Source: Terfezia claveryi (lineage: Eukaryota > Ascomycota > Pezizomycetes > Pezizales > Pezizaceae). From it: a stretch of DNA of 64,000 nucleotides. A program made the translations under genes and the position numbers. How positions within the stretch are numbered: position 1 is the first letter of the stretch; each line of letters begins with the position of its first letter. A model generated the notes under the pieces. The model made no database searches, had not been told where the DNA came from, and was given only the letters and a program-made list of their open reading frames with translations. Location: positions 62,001-126,000 of the forward strand of contig WHUX01000057.1 of the NCBI GenBank assembly GCA_015179025.1, in the 5' to 3' direction. Shown here piece by piece: positions 11,422-20,835 of this stretch.

Positions 11422-12464
11422 TGGAGGGGACATGCTACAATAAAATGGTTCCCCTTTCCATATACAATGCACAAACTCTGAATGTAGTAATGGTCCCTTT
11501 CCTCTTGAGTAAGACGAGGTCTACCTGCTGACAGGTCTATGGGGACAGCCCAACCTGCTACCTGGGAGGGGTGTGCAGGCTTGTTGACCAGTGTGGGTTG
11601 TTGTAGAGTACATGCTATCAGAAAGGTGGTACGGGGAGTCGAGGTCGGGAGTGTCTTTTGGGGGGCTCTTAGTGCCGCTGTCTGCTGTTCCACCCAGCTA
11701 GCTTGCTCAATAAGTTCCTCTAGGGTCTTGGTTGGTGAGCAATAGACCAGAGCCTTTTTCAGCTCCAAGGTAAACCCATCATTGAACTGGTTGAGCTTGG
11801 TTTCATCATTCCAATTGAGCTCTACTGCCAGCTTAGAGAACTTAGCAACATAGGTTGACAGTTCGTTGTGTTTTTGCTTGAGGTCTTGCAGGGCCCTGCT
11901 GGTGGTTCCTTTAAGATTTGGGTCCCTGAAAGCTCAGTCCAAGATTGCCATTAGTGCCAGGATATCTACCAGATCAATCCCCGTTACCTTAACAAAGAGC
12001 TGTACCTGGTCCATAGCCTTACCCTCTTGGAGGCCCTAGACATATAAGAGCTGGTAGTAGATAGTGGGGAACTTCACCGAGTCCCCAAAGAGTTTTATTT
12101 GCACAGAGTTCTTCCATGCTCATAACTGACCCCGGTCCCCATTAAACTTGAGTGGGGTTGGTAGGTCTTGTATTTTGTGGTTCTTTGGACTATCGGCTAG
12201 GTCCAAGGTACGAGTCAGTCTCCAGATGGTTATCCTGTCCTCTGCTGCATCTTCTCAAAGGAGGGTTATTTTGTCTTCGGCTTCTCGGATTCGCTTTTCA
12301 GCTTTCTGAAGGTCCGCTCCTTGTTGTTCACCAATCACATAAGTCTCTGTGAATATTTCGATCATAGTTCTTCCGTATGCTGATAGTTCTGTTGGGTCTA
12401 ATGGAATCAGAGTAGCCCTCCAGGCTGCGAATCTATTGGTGAGTAGTAGAATGTTCGCGGACAT
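11331..12464 (-). pseudogene. gag: E4 gag
   Basis: Minus-strand gag beginning at an ATG at 12464, aligned with the starts of E2, E3 and E5 gag. It contains a coiled-coil-like Gln/Glu-rich N-terminal segment, a capsid region with stops, and a degenerate zinc knuckle (C-I-V-Y-G-K-G-N-H-F-I-V-A-C; second Cys changed to Tyr). The codon that is the gag TAG in E2, E3 and E5 is AAG here (11331-11333), so the gag frame stays open to 11211 across the pol start. This may be decay or a variant end. Confidence 0.82.
11415..11421 (-). promoter_or_regulatory. E4 gag-pol -1 frameshift heptamer
   Basis: A AAA AAC in the gag frame (codons CAA AAA AAC) upstream of the protease frame, at the same alignment position as in E2 and E3. 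Confidence 0.7.
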
Positions 12465-12495
12465 CGTACCGGTTGGTCTGAAAGATCCAACATAG

Positions 12496-12922
12496 TATGA
12501 CAATGGCTCTAGGGACAAGGCGACCAAGGCATATGCTAGAGTAAGAGTAAGAGGCAAGAGAGGCAGGGGGCAAAGGGCATGAGACATGCGGAGGCAGTTG
12601 CCATATATATTAGAGGGAGGCAGCTGTACTGCAGAGCTGTTCACGAGACAAGGGGGTGTACAAGGGAGGTGCATGAGTGCTGGGAGAGGCAAGGTCCTTT
12701 ATTGGGTAAACAAGACATTGGATGAGAATCCAATGATAGTACGAGGGATAGAGGCTATATATACATGATTCCGGGCCAAAGCAATGGAAAGAATAAGCTT
12801 CCCGAGATCCCTATCTCGGGAGCCAAGCAGAATAGCAATAACCTATTACTTGTGCCACAGGTGATAACCCATCACCTGCATTATAGGTGATGACAAAAAC
12901 AACTAAGTACGCCGTTATGACA
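12496..12922 (-). repeat. E4 5' LTR
   Basis: 427 bp, ending on the low side at TATGACAATGG (decayed TGTGACGACGG), followed by the conserved post-LTR block that includes gatccaac on the plus strand. It carries two palindromic units at 12845-12865 and 12871-12891. A TATA-like TATATATA lies near 12753. Confidence 0.87.
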
Positions 12923-13191
12923 GCAGTAGCAAAGGTACGGTTGAGATTGCGTATAGTTACTCAGTTGTCTGCAAGGTCCTCTCTAAGAAGGAGAATTTCA
13001 TCTTCTACTTCTTTTAGCCTTTATTGGATGTCCTGGAGCTCCGCTCCTTGTTTTTTGCCAATCTTATAGGTAGCGGTGAAGATATCGATAGCCATTCAGC
13101 AGTATTCCAACAGCTGGGCTGAGTCTGAGATTATGAGGGTTTACCGCCATGCATAGAACCTGTCAGTGGGTACAAGAATTGGTTTGGACAT
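12923..13191 (-). pseudogene. gag: E3 gag, N-terminal part
   Basis: Start of E3 gag at the minus-strand ATG at 13191 (protein begins M-S-K-P-I-L), running to the E4 insertion point. It aligns with the first 90 or so residues of E2 gag, including the Glu/Lys-rich segment preceding the capsid. The TSD gcagt occupies 12923-12927. Its continuation is at 6901. Confidence 0.8.
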
Positions 13192-13222
13192 TGTACCGGT
13201 TAGTTAGAGTAATCCAACGTAG

Positions 13223-13717
13223 TGTAACGATAGCTCTGGAATAAGTCGACCAACGGGTACACCGGAGTGAGGACAGGAATAAGGTAAGTTATATGTAGGA
13301 GTACTATATGTGTGATCAGGGGAAAGCTGGGACAGGGCAAGGGCTGGAGGCAAGAGGCAAGGACAAGAGATAGGTGGAAGTGGTTGCTGCATATGTTGGA
13401 GGGAGGCAGCTGTGCTGCAAAGTTGTTTGTATAAGACAAGGATATGTATAAGAGAGGTGAACAAGCACTGAGAGAAGTAAGATCCTGTATTGGGTATACA
13501 AGACGTTGGATAAGAATTTAATGAGAGGGCAGAGAGAGCAAGCTATATATATAGGCTTCCTTCCTAGCCAAAGCCATTGCAAGGAATAAAATTTCTGAGA
13601 CCCCTTATCTTGGGAGCTGAGATAACAATGCTATCACCTGCATCGCAAGTGATGCCAGAAGGAACAACGAATAACAATAATAAGGTCAGGCTTGGCTGAG
13701 AAGGAACGGTTGTGACA
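13223..13717 (-). repeat. E3 5' LTR
   Basis: 495 bp. The plus-strand ends are TGTAACGATAGC and GGTTGTGACA. It contains a TATA-like run near 13548, one palindromic unit (13633-13653, ATCACCTGC arm) and a decayed TATGTAG/CTATATG hairpin near 13290. It shares features of both the E4-type and E5-type LTRs. Confidence 0.85.
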
Positions 13718-13769
13718 ACTCGCAAGGCTCTATGAATTGAGATGGAAGATGGAGATAGTATTTCATAGC

Positions 13770-14780
13770 ATGTCAATGGATTAGACTCTAAAATCCATCA
13801 ACTTATTGCTAAATTAAATGAAACTGATGCTACCTTTCCCTATTACTATCTCGCTGCCTATCTCTTCTCTAATACTATTAAAGCTCATCATCTTCTCATG
13901 ACACTCTTTAACTCTTACGAAAATATTGTTAACAATCTTCAGTCCAAGTTAAGTCTCATATATCTCGATATTTGTACTCGCCTTCTTAAGTTAGCCTTCT
14001 CTTCTACTGAACTTGTCTCAAACAAAGCCCTCTTCACTAAACAAGACAATATTACTAACAACAACAACAAGGTTAATAAGAGGCCGAACTCTCCTTGTCA
14101 GAGTAAAATGGCTTCTATTACAGAAAACAACTACAGCTGTTGTTATTCGAAAGGCAAGCTTTACCAAGGTTATATGTTTAAGACCTGTCGAGCTCTTAAA
14201 GAGCATAATGTATCCAAACTCAGCACCCAAAACCCTCTTCCTTTTGGTAAGGAGATAGTCCTATATTGAGTAGCAATAGCTTAATAACTCTTTGATTATT
14301 CAAATAATGACATTGCCATGATAGTCAAAGTTGCCCCATCTTCTCTTCAGATCTCTCCCTCTTCCCAACACTCTAGTGTACCAACTAACTACACAATATA
14401 TGAGGTATAGATCTTTGACAAAGGTTCTTCATATCATATTACTATGGATTTCTCTCATCTTCTAGAACCTATACAGTGCCAAATAGGCCTAACTGTTGGT
14501 GGAGGAAGAGTGATATAGACTACACATCAAGGGAAAGTTTCATTGAATATTGAAGTTGCTAGAAGTGTGATCTGTATTACTCTCTCTGATATTTTATTTG
14601 TATCAGATTGGAATGAGGCTTGTTTGATTTCTTAGAAGAAGATTGATTAATTGGGATGCTTTAATAAAGAGAAGCTCAAGTGAAGGTCTAGTGGCCTTAT
14701 ACAGTTTAGAAGTAGTACCTATTATATTATAGAAGTTCAATATTGTTCTAGTATACCTAGTCTAGACCCCAATTTATTAG
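13770..14780 (+). pseudogene. C1: Ty1/copia gag-protease fragment
   Basis: Translation shows a copia-type gag tail (YYY-LAA segment, then an Asn-rich stretch), a zinc-knuckle-like C-C-x9-G-Y-x4-C motif near 14138-14190, then a protease region with D-K-G-S-S-Y-H-I-T where copia proteases have D-S-G-x-S-x-H (about 14420-14460). Stops (TAG, TGA) break the frame after 14267. No RT or integrase follows, and no LTR was recognised. It is a 5'-end fragment, flanked on the left by the E3 LTR and on the right by AT-rich non-coding DNA. Assignment rests on motif order and spacing. Confidence 0.65.
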
Positions 14781-15193
14781 ACAAGGTCAGAAATACCTAG
14801 CATCTATATAATTTATATAGATAAGTTTAGGCAGCTTCAGATTTAGTCCAGTAGACTTAAGTGGACCAAGATGGACTTAGACTCACATATGTAAAGCTTA
14901 ATTAGCCCAGCTAAGTTCAGTATGGTTTAGGCTGCTTCAGGTTTTTATAGAAACAGATCTCGAAAAAGTGCACCAACTCCCTCTCACCTTCTAAAGTTAG
15001 ACTAATTGCTTTATTACTTTTAAGCAACTTAAACTACATCTATATACCCTAGATTATGCCATTCAAACTCCAATATATATATATTCCTAAGACTTGCTAT
15101 TTAGGGATTCTTTCTAGAACTGTCAACTGGAGTTTTGCTTATATATAGTTTATCAGGGCTATAATTCTCACCAACCATATTTCAATGAGCATT
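14781..15193. other. AT-rich non-coding stretch
   Basis: No open frame or family recognised. It contains two imperfect copies of a short TTTAGGCWGCTTCAGRTTT segment (near 14828 and 14928), suggesting decayed repeat DNA. Confidence 0.5.
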
Positions 15194-16282
15194 ATGCCAA
15201 GAACCCTACCTCACAATATACCCGAATACTATAATCCAGAAGATGAATTCACTTTTGAAGAGTTCCGGCAGCCATGGAGAGATACTGCAAAATTATGATA
15301 CATCCTTAGTCTATAGGTTATGGAATTAGTAACGTCCCAGTCTACCTAGTTAGTTATGGACCAATTCGACCCCAACCTAATTACTTCCCGAGTGGTAGCC
15401 ATAGAGCTTCTAGAAAGGATTTAGTTTGATGGGTATGATCTAGTATTTCCCATGAGCTTGCATAGTAGTGCATAAATCTTTTACCTGGATGTCTATACTC
15501 TCTATGATTTATTATGGGTTACCCTTTTCTACCATTACCTGAGTGGCAGCCAACAATCATAGGGTTTATGCCAAGATTGTCGATTCCTATCAGTAAGTTA
15601 ACTCTGCGCTAAAACATTGAGGTCTCGACTCACCACATGCTAGATACTCTTCCAGACCCACCGGATCCCTGATGGGGCAATCATTCGGCATCTAGTGTAT
15701 ATATTACTGCAATGGCATCCCCCACCTAAAATAACAGTATTATATTATGGGCATGAGTTCTGGCTTCGGCCTTTAAGAAGGTGTATTTCTAATCCTTATA
15801 TATAGACAGAGCATAGTCTGGTTAGACAGAGTATTAGACTAACTATGTCTAGACCTCAAGAGATTATGGAACTTACAGCCAGTCCCGATTAGCCATTGAG
15901 ATACAGCATACTCCAACTGGATTTGACCAACATCCCCAATGATATATCAGAGCTACCAGAAAGTGATGTTGGCAACAGCCCTGGACCAATTGATAATGCT
16001 AGCCCAACTAAGTCCAAACTTGGGAATGACTCTGAAGACGACATGATGGAGGACAATGTTGACTGCAATTCTAGTTATAGCGATTCATCGTCTTCCTGCA
16101 ACAAAAGCTTTGACTGTACAACTGAGCTCTTGGAGTCATCCTACAGCTTAGAGGATTCAGGTGATGACAATAATGACGACTCATATGATGACTACGAAGA
16201 CATTGGGGATCCTTTTTGGAATGATTGGATGGTTGCACAGTTGGATTGGGATTGGGTTTGGCACGCTATAGATGAACTATAG
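15194..16282 (+). pseudogene. Dead reading frame of unknown family, acidic C-terminus
   Basis: A single frame of 363 codons opens at an ATG at 15194 (M-P-R-T-L-P-H-N-I-P) and runs to 16282 without any frameshift, but with ten in-frame stops: seven TAG, two TAA and one TGA. Each can be explained by C-to-T at CAG/CAA or G-to-A at TGG. The last 129 codons (from 15896) are clean and strongly acidic and Ser-rich, ending in a Trp/Asp-rich tail. I recognise no domain. It lies about 420 bp upstream of the hAT transposase H1 on the same strand and could be a second gene of that transposon or an unrelated host gene killed by the same process. Confidence 0.6.
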
Positions 16283-16699
16283 CATGATTGACTATGCTTA
16301 TTGAAGTATATAAATTTGCATTATCATGGAACGCATCTCAGGTACCAATAGAATGTCTTCCACAGAATCTGTGACAAGCACGCATTATCTATAACATGCG
16401 CCAACTGGTTGCAGAATGTGAATAAATAATCATCTCTTCTCTAATGCCTTTTCCAACCTATTGCTAACTTCTAGGAATACAATAGCCAGATGATTTTGCC
16501 CCATAATCGAATGTATCTCGATCTGCAAGTGTACACATAGGTACTTCATTCTAGCTCAATAGTTTCCACTCTCACCAGAATATTAGGCGGAACTACTTTC
16601 TAGTAGGAAGTAGAGCAATCTGCACCTTTTGATGAATGGTAGGAAACTACCGACTAGGCAGGCAAGCTCCGTGAAAATCTGGCCAAAGAGATGTGAAGT
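16283..16699. other. Spacer between dead frame and H1
   Basis: No clear coding signal. It may hold the 5' flank or leader of the hAT element H1, but no terminal inverted repeat could be identified by eye. Confidence 0.4.
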
Positions 16700-17768
16700 A
16701 ACAATATGAATCTACTCCGATAGGATTCTAAACTTCGAACGGTAGCACACTGGGTCCATTTTGGACAAGGTACAAAGATCAAAAGCGGGGAGCCTTTCAT
16801 ATTTTGTTTATCTTGCAAGGGTACCTTGCAACACTCTAGTGCATTCAATGTAGGCACCACATATATGAGAGGTCACCTCACTTCAGAGAGATATCGGTCA
16901 GCTAGCCAGTGGGTGAAAGGATCAAGACATTTTAACCCTGTTTAGGAAGGTAATTATATAATCCATACCTACCCTGTAATAATTGAGGAGACAAGCTTAC
17001 ATTACACCTAGGCAATACCTCCTGCTGCACAATCCCCGCAAGTGCAATTTAGTAATGATACCTTTAAACATGAACTCATGAAAACTTTAATAGCTACCAA
17101 CTTATCTTTCCGAACTATCCAACATCCGCAGTTCCAGAATCTCCTGAAATTGCTTAGATCTAGAATTGATATTCCCTCTCCCACTACACTTTGCAGGGGT
17201 GTACATAATTATGCAGCTAAAGTTTAAGTGAAAGTTGAAAAAAGTCTTCCGAGAGATACATTCCTATACCTGGCTACAGACTGTTGGACTTCTCCAAATA
17301 AGTTAGTATTCATGGGAACAATAATTTATTATATTGACCAGGACTGGCAGCTACGCCAACATACAATCGGATTCTAGTACCTAGGTGGGGAAGCTCATAG
17401 GACTATTCATTTGAGTAATAATCTAAGTAAATTAATACGGGAATATGGTATTATGAACCGAGTTTTGGGTGTTGTTTCAGATAACGTAAGTATTAACATG
17501 GCATTGGCTAAGCATTTACAAGCCAATATTTTCGGTGCTAAATAGGACCCACTGCAATACTGACTTCCCTGCCTAGCACATATGATTGCTTTGGTCAGTA
17601 ATGAGTTTATGAAAGTACTAAAGTCCAACCCAGATAATGAAGATCCTAGCTAGTCCACACCTCCAATCGAGTCATTAATAAGAGCGCTGCAGAACTATGG
17701 GGGAGGTACTTTCGTAGGATCTATTTGTAAAGTAAGTCATTTTCCATGCTGCTCAATAAACAAAGGTG

Positions 17769-17834
17769 AATCATGAAAGGCAAATATATCACAGAATGGC
17801 AGACATGTCACGGAAGGCCAATACAAGTTACGGA
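17769..17834. repeat. Array A1: four TGTYAYRGA cores in H1 intron 1
   Basis: Cores start at 17769, 17787, 17806 and 17826 (spacing 18, 19, 20 bp), each followed by GGC-rich spacers. The array fills most of the predicted intron. Confidence 0.75.
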
Positions 17835-18530
17835 ACCTATTGCTAAAATTTATGCAGGTTCAAGAACTCTGTAAGGCTATAGTTGCCAGCCTACAATGCT
17901 TAGCACAATTCAAAGAACTCTAAACTGACATCCGAGCACCCATAGGCCTCATCCAGGATGTCAAAACACGCTGGAATGCAACGTTTGAAATACTTACATG
18001 AGCATTGAGGCTCCAGTGCTATATTGAGTAATGGATTGCTCTAGCTATGACAGAGAACAAGTACTCCAAGTTGTGGTTGAGTCAAGAGGAGTAGACCCAA
18101 GTTCAGGAGGCTACTATTTTTCTCAAACCTTTGTCAGATTATACTCATGCTATCTCTACAGGACAGCATATGACCATACACAATATGTTCTTCATCTACA
18201 ATAACATCTTTGACCACATAGAAAAACAGTGGAAACGTATATACAAACTTCTTAGTAATCCTACCTGGGCTCTAGGGTTTCTCTCCACAATGAAAGTGTG
18301 TCAGCAGATATTCCAGAAGTATTATTCTAGGACTGAAAAACAATCTTTTATCTACAACCTTGCTACCATCCTTGATCCATCCAAGAAATTATCCTTGTAT
18401 ATGGACTAGGGAAATCTTACCGTCCAAAATCCAAGTGGGATGCAGGAGAACAGTGACTCTATTGCATATACGGAGTATTACAAGTACATTTGAATTTACT
18501 CCGCCCCTCCCTATATTGTCCAATATGTTT

Positions 18531-18607
18531 TCCGTGACACCAGATTTTCTGTGACATGAAATTTTCTGTGACATGAGATTTTCTATAATACGAGACCCTC
18601 CATAACA
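18531..18607. repeat. Array A2: five TCYRTRACA cores in H1 intron 2
   Basis: Cores at 18531, 18548, 18565, 18582 and 18599, an exact 17-bp period. The spacer is TGARATTT-like and the core decays from TCCGTGACA towards TCTATAATA. Confidence 0.88.
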
Positions 18608-19427
18608 TACAGAAAGATAATTCTTACAAAATTCCATGCTCAGAGTTCAGTTCAAACATTATTTTGATCATAATTATACCAAGTATGTGCCAGAACCTCC
18701 AGTTCATAACACACAAGTCAATGATGGAGAACAATCCTATATCATACATTGACTGCAAAAGCATACAATAGTGCAATTGGAGGATATACCCAAGATCAAA
18801 AGATACCTTTCGATTCTGGTAACAACACTGAATGGGAAATGCCCCCTCTCCTGGTAGAAAATCCATACTAGTGAATTTCTGGTGCTGGCATGAATAGCAA
18901 GGGACATATTGAGTATTCTACTAACATCTGTGCCAGTGGAGCGAATATTCAGTAGTACTAGAGATATTTTGCCTTACAGACAGAATAGAATGGGTCATGA
19001 GATGATAAATACACTAAGGCTAACCAAATCGTGGGCAACTATATATACAAAATACAGAGTCCCAGAGGGACAAATTACACCAGCATATGTGGAAGAAGGG
19101 ATAGCTGATCTGGATGAAGGTGAGGTGATACTGGAGAACGAGGCTCTCAGTTATGACGCAGACTTCCTCCACCGTGTGGTACTACAATCCCTAGATCCCG
19201 CAGAGGGAATGACGAACTTAGATTCAGATACGGATTGTGACATGGATGTAGGTGCGAGCAGTCTAATGGAGGATTACCTAAAAAATGACCTGGCAGACTC
19301 AGCATTCGATAATATAAGCCTATCGTATAGTCTGACAGAACATTCTATGCTAGACTTGTCGAACTCATTCCATCAAACTGTATTGCGCGAGCAAGAAGCA
19401 ACACTATCCCCCTCAACTCTACGTTAG

Positions 19428-19966
19428 AGCATGAAGTACCACGCATCACCATCCGTGAGCCTGACGCCATCAATAGCAACTAGGTTTCAGAAGAAACTAT
19501 GACCTGCTCAGTATAGAAACTATAAAGTCTAAGTAAGTAGTATATGTTATGTGGGGTTTGATGATATGTAGGGAGTGCGGGATGGTAATTATTACTGCCG
19601 GCTCAGTAATCAGGAGTATTTAGGGACGTTGCAGTTTAAGTATTGGTGTTTGATAGGGAATGTTTCTCTTGTGTATTCAGAATATTTTTGGATTTAGAGT
19701 TTTTTTTTTAGGTGGTGTTAGGTTTGATTTCGTGTTTTGTTAGTGAATTGGTATTCAGGCATATTTTGCTATGATAAAAAATGTTTCTTTTGTGTCTTGG
19801 GATTGTCTTTTGAGTTAGGTTTACTTTGTTTTATATGGAATATATCAGGATCGAATTTTTGTGGAGTTATTTTATAATGCTCCAACTTGGCTATATGCTG
19901 CTGGCGAACAAGTTCTCATACATACTGTATATAATTTGTATCAAATTTAACTTAGCACACCATCCC
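19428..19966. other. AT-rich non-coding 3' flank of H1
   Basis: T-rich DNA with no supported frame. Up to about 19530 it still aligns with the 3' flank of H2 (around 57990-58055), so the hAT element extends past its stop codon; beyond that the flanks diverge. Confidence 0.5.
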
Positions 19967-20044
19967 TGTTACGGATTTCTTATATGTCACAGATTTCTTG
20001 CACGTTACGGATTGTCTCTACTATTATGGATTGCTTGCACTATT
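19967..20044. repeat. Array A4: four TGTYAYRGA cores, fifth cut by G1 LTR
   Basis: Cores at 19967, 19985, 20003 and 20022 (18, 18, 19 bp). A next unit would begin at 20041 with TATT, where the G1 LTR starts at 20045. Confidence 0.82.
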
Positions 20045-20807
20045 TGTAATAAATGGTACTAGACAGTATTCATTCGGTACCGTTTATACAATCTATATCC
20101 ATAGGCATGGACGTTTGTGTATTTCGGTTCTGCTGAGGTAAGACCTCAGAAGGGTAGGGAGATTACTATGTGGGACGTTCCCGAAGGGAACAGTAATTAA
20201 CTGGTGTAATCTATCTTATATGATTTGTGCTATCTAAGCTATATGATCTTGATCTTATCGGAATATAGGCTTGCTTGCTCTGAAGGCTTGCTTGGTTGCT
20301 TCTTGTCTTTCTTCTGTGGATTCCAGAGGGAATCCAGAGGCCTATTTATACTCCTCTGAGATCTGATGACTAAGGAAATAAATACAATAAAGGGTGGCAC
20401 ACCAGAAGGTGGTGCGCTGTACAAAAGGGGTCATGTGGCCATAGTAATGAGTCACACGCCATAAACGATGGTCATGTGGCCATAGTAATAAGTCACACGC
20501 TATAAACGATGGTCATGTGGCCATAGTAATGAGTCACACGCCATAAACGATGGTCATGTGGCCATAGTAATGAGTCACACGCCTTAAACAGAGGTCACGC
20601 GGCCATAATGAGGGTGTCTTCATATGGCAAGTGCCATGGAACTTCCCATGGTAGATTCCGCATGCTATGGACGCTTATAAAGCAATAGGAGGCAGTAGAA
20701 GGCTAGTCCTTCAACCGAGAGCTTAGTTACATAACATAGTAGTAATATAGAAAATACAAAAGTATATAATCAATTATATAAGTAATGAGATAACGTTCTC
20801 CATTACA
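20045..20807 (-). repeat. G1 3' LTR
   Basis: 763 bp, ends TGTAATAA...CATTACA on the plus strand. It is longer than the other three G LTRs (674-678 bp), mainly because it has five rather than three 41-bp units. It also holds short perfect hairpins such as CTGAGGT/ACCTCAG (near 20131) and GTTCCC/GGGAAC (near 20185). Confidence 0.9.
20429..20633. repeat. 41-bp tandem repeat in G1 3' LTR
   Basis: Five units starting at 20429, 20470, 20511, 20552 and 20593, exact 41-bp period, each opening GGTCATGTGGCC (last unit GGTCACGCGGCC). The other G LTRs hold three units each. Confidence 0.93.
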
Positions 20808-20835
20808 CTTCCCCACATAGAAGGATTTGCTATCC

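Larger units (their letters stand above)
6902..12922 (-). mobile_element. E4: full-length Ty3/gypsy element nested in E3 gag
   Basis: A 6,021-bp minus-strand element with LTRs at 12496-12922 (5') and 6902-7334 (3'). The flanks are gcagc (6897-6901) and gcagt (12923-12927), a 5-bp target duplication with one C-to-T change. Removing the element and one copy of the duplication rejoins E3 gag with exactly the spacing of E2 gag. The order is LTR, gag, protease, RT, RNase H, linker, integrase, chromodomain, 3' untranslated segment with a palindrome, LTR. It is older than E2: its LTRs differ in length (427 and 433 bp) and at many sites. Confidence 0.92.
3373..13717 (-). mobile_element. E3: Ty3/gypsy element, 5' LTR to pol linker, split by E4 and cut by E1
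   Basis: On the minus strand the order is 5' LTR (13223-13717), gag start (12923-13191), nested E4 (6902-12922), rest of gag (5883-6901), protease, RT, RNase H and the start of the RNase H-integrase linker, ending at 3373 where the E1 LTR begins. Integrase and the 3' LTR must lie left of the window if E1 simply inserted here. Removing E4 and one 5-bp duplication leaves about 4.3 kb visible and restores gag colinearity with E2. Heavily decayed by C-to-T changes. Confidence 0.88.
16700..19427 (+). pseudogene. H1: hAT-family transposase pseudogene with two introns
   Basis: Cut-and-paste DNA transposase. Order: BED-type zinc finger (C-L-S-C ... R-G-H near 16800-16885), catalytic region with T-D-C-W-T-S (first Asp, near 17270), V-S-D-N (second Asp, near 17478), the C-x2-H block (P-C-L-A-H-M) near 17570, the mid-domain (18131-18409) and the C-terminal hAT dimerisation block with P-V-E-R-I-F-S-S (from 18932), then an acidic Ser-rich tail. 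Two GT-AG introns are predicted: 17732-17857 (GTAAGT...GCAG) and 18484-18643 (GTACAT...CTCAG), both restoring frame. About fifteen in-frame stops, mostly TAG and TAA, kill it. The start is uncertain. H2 at 56815 is a second, truncated copy. Confidence 0.85.
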
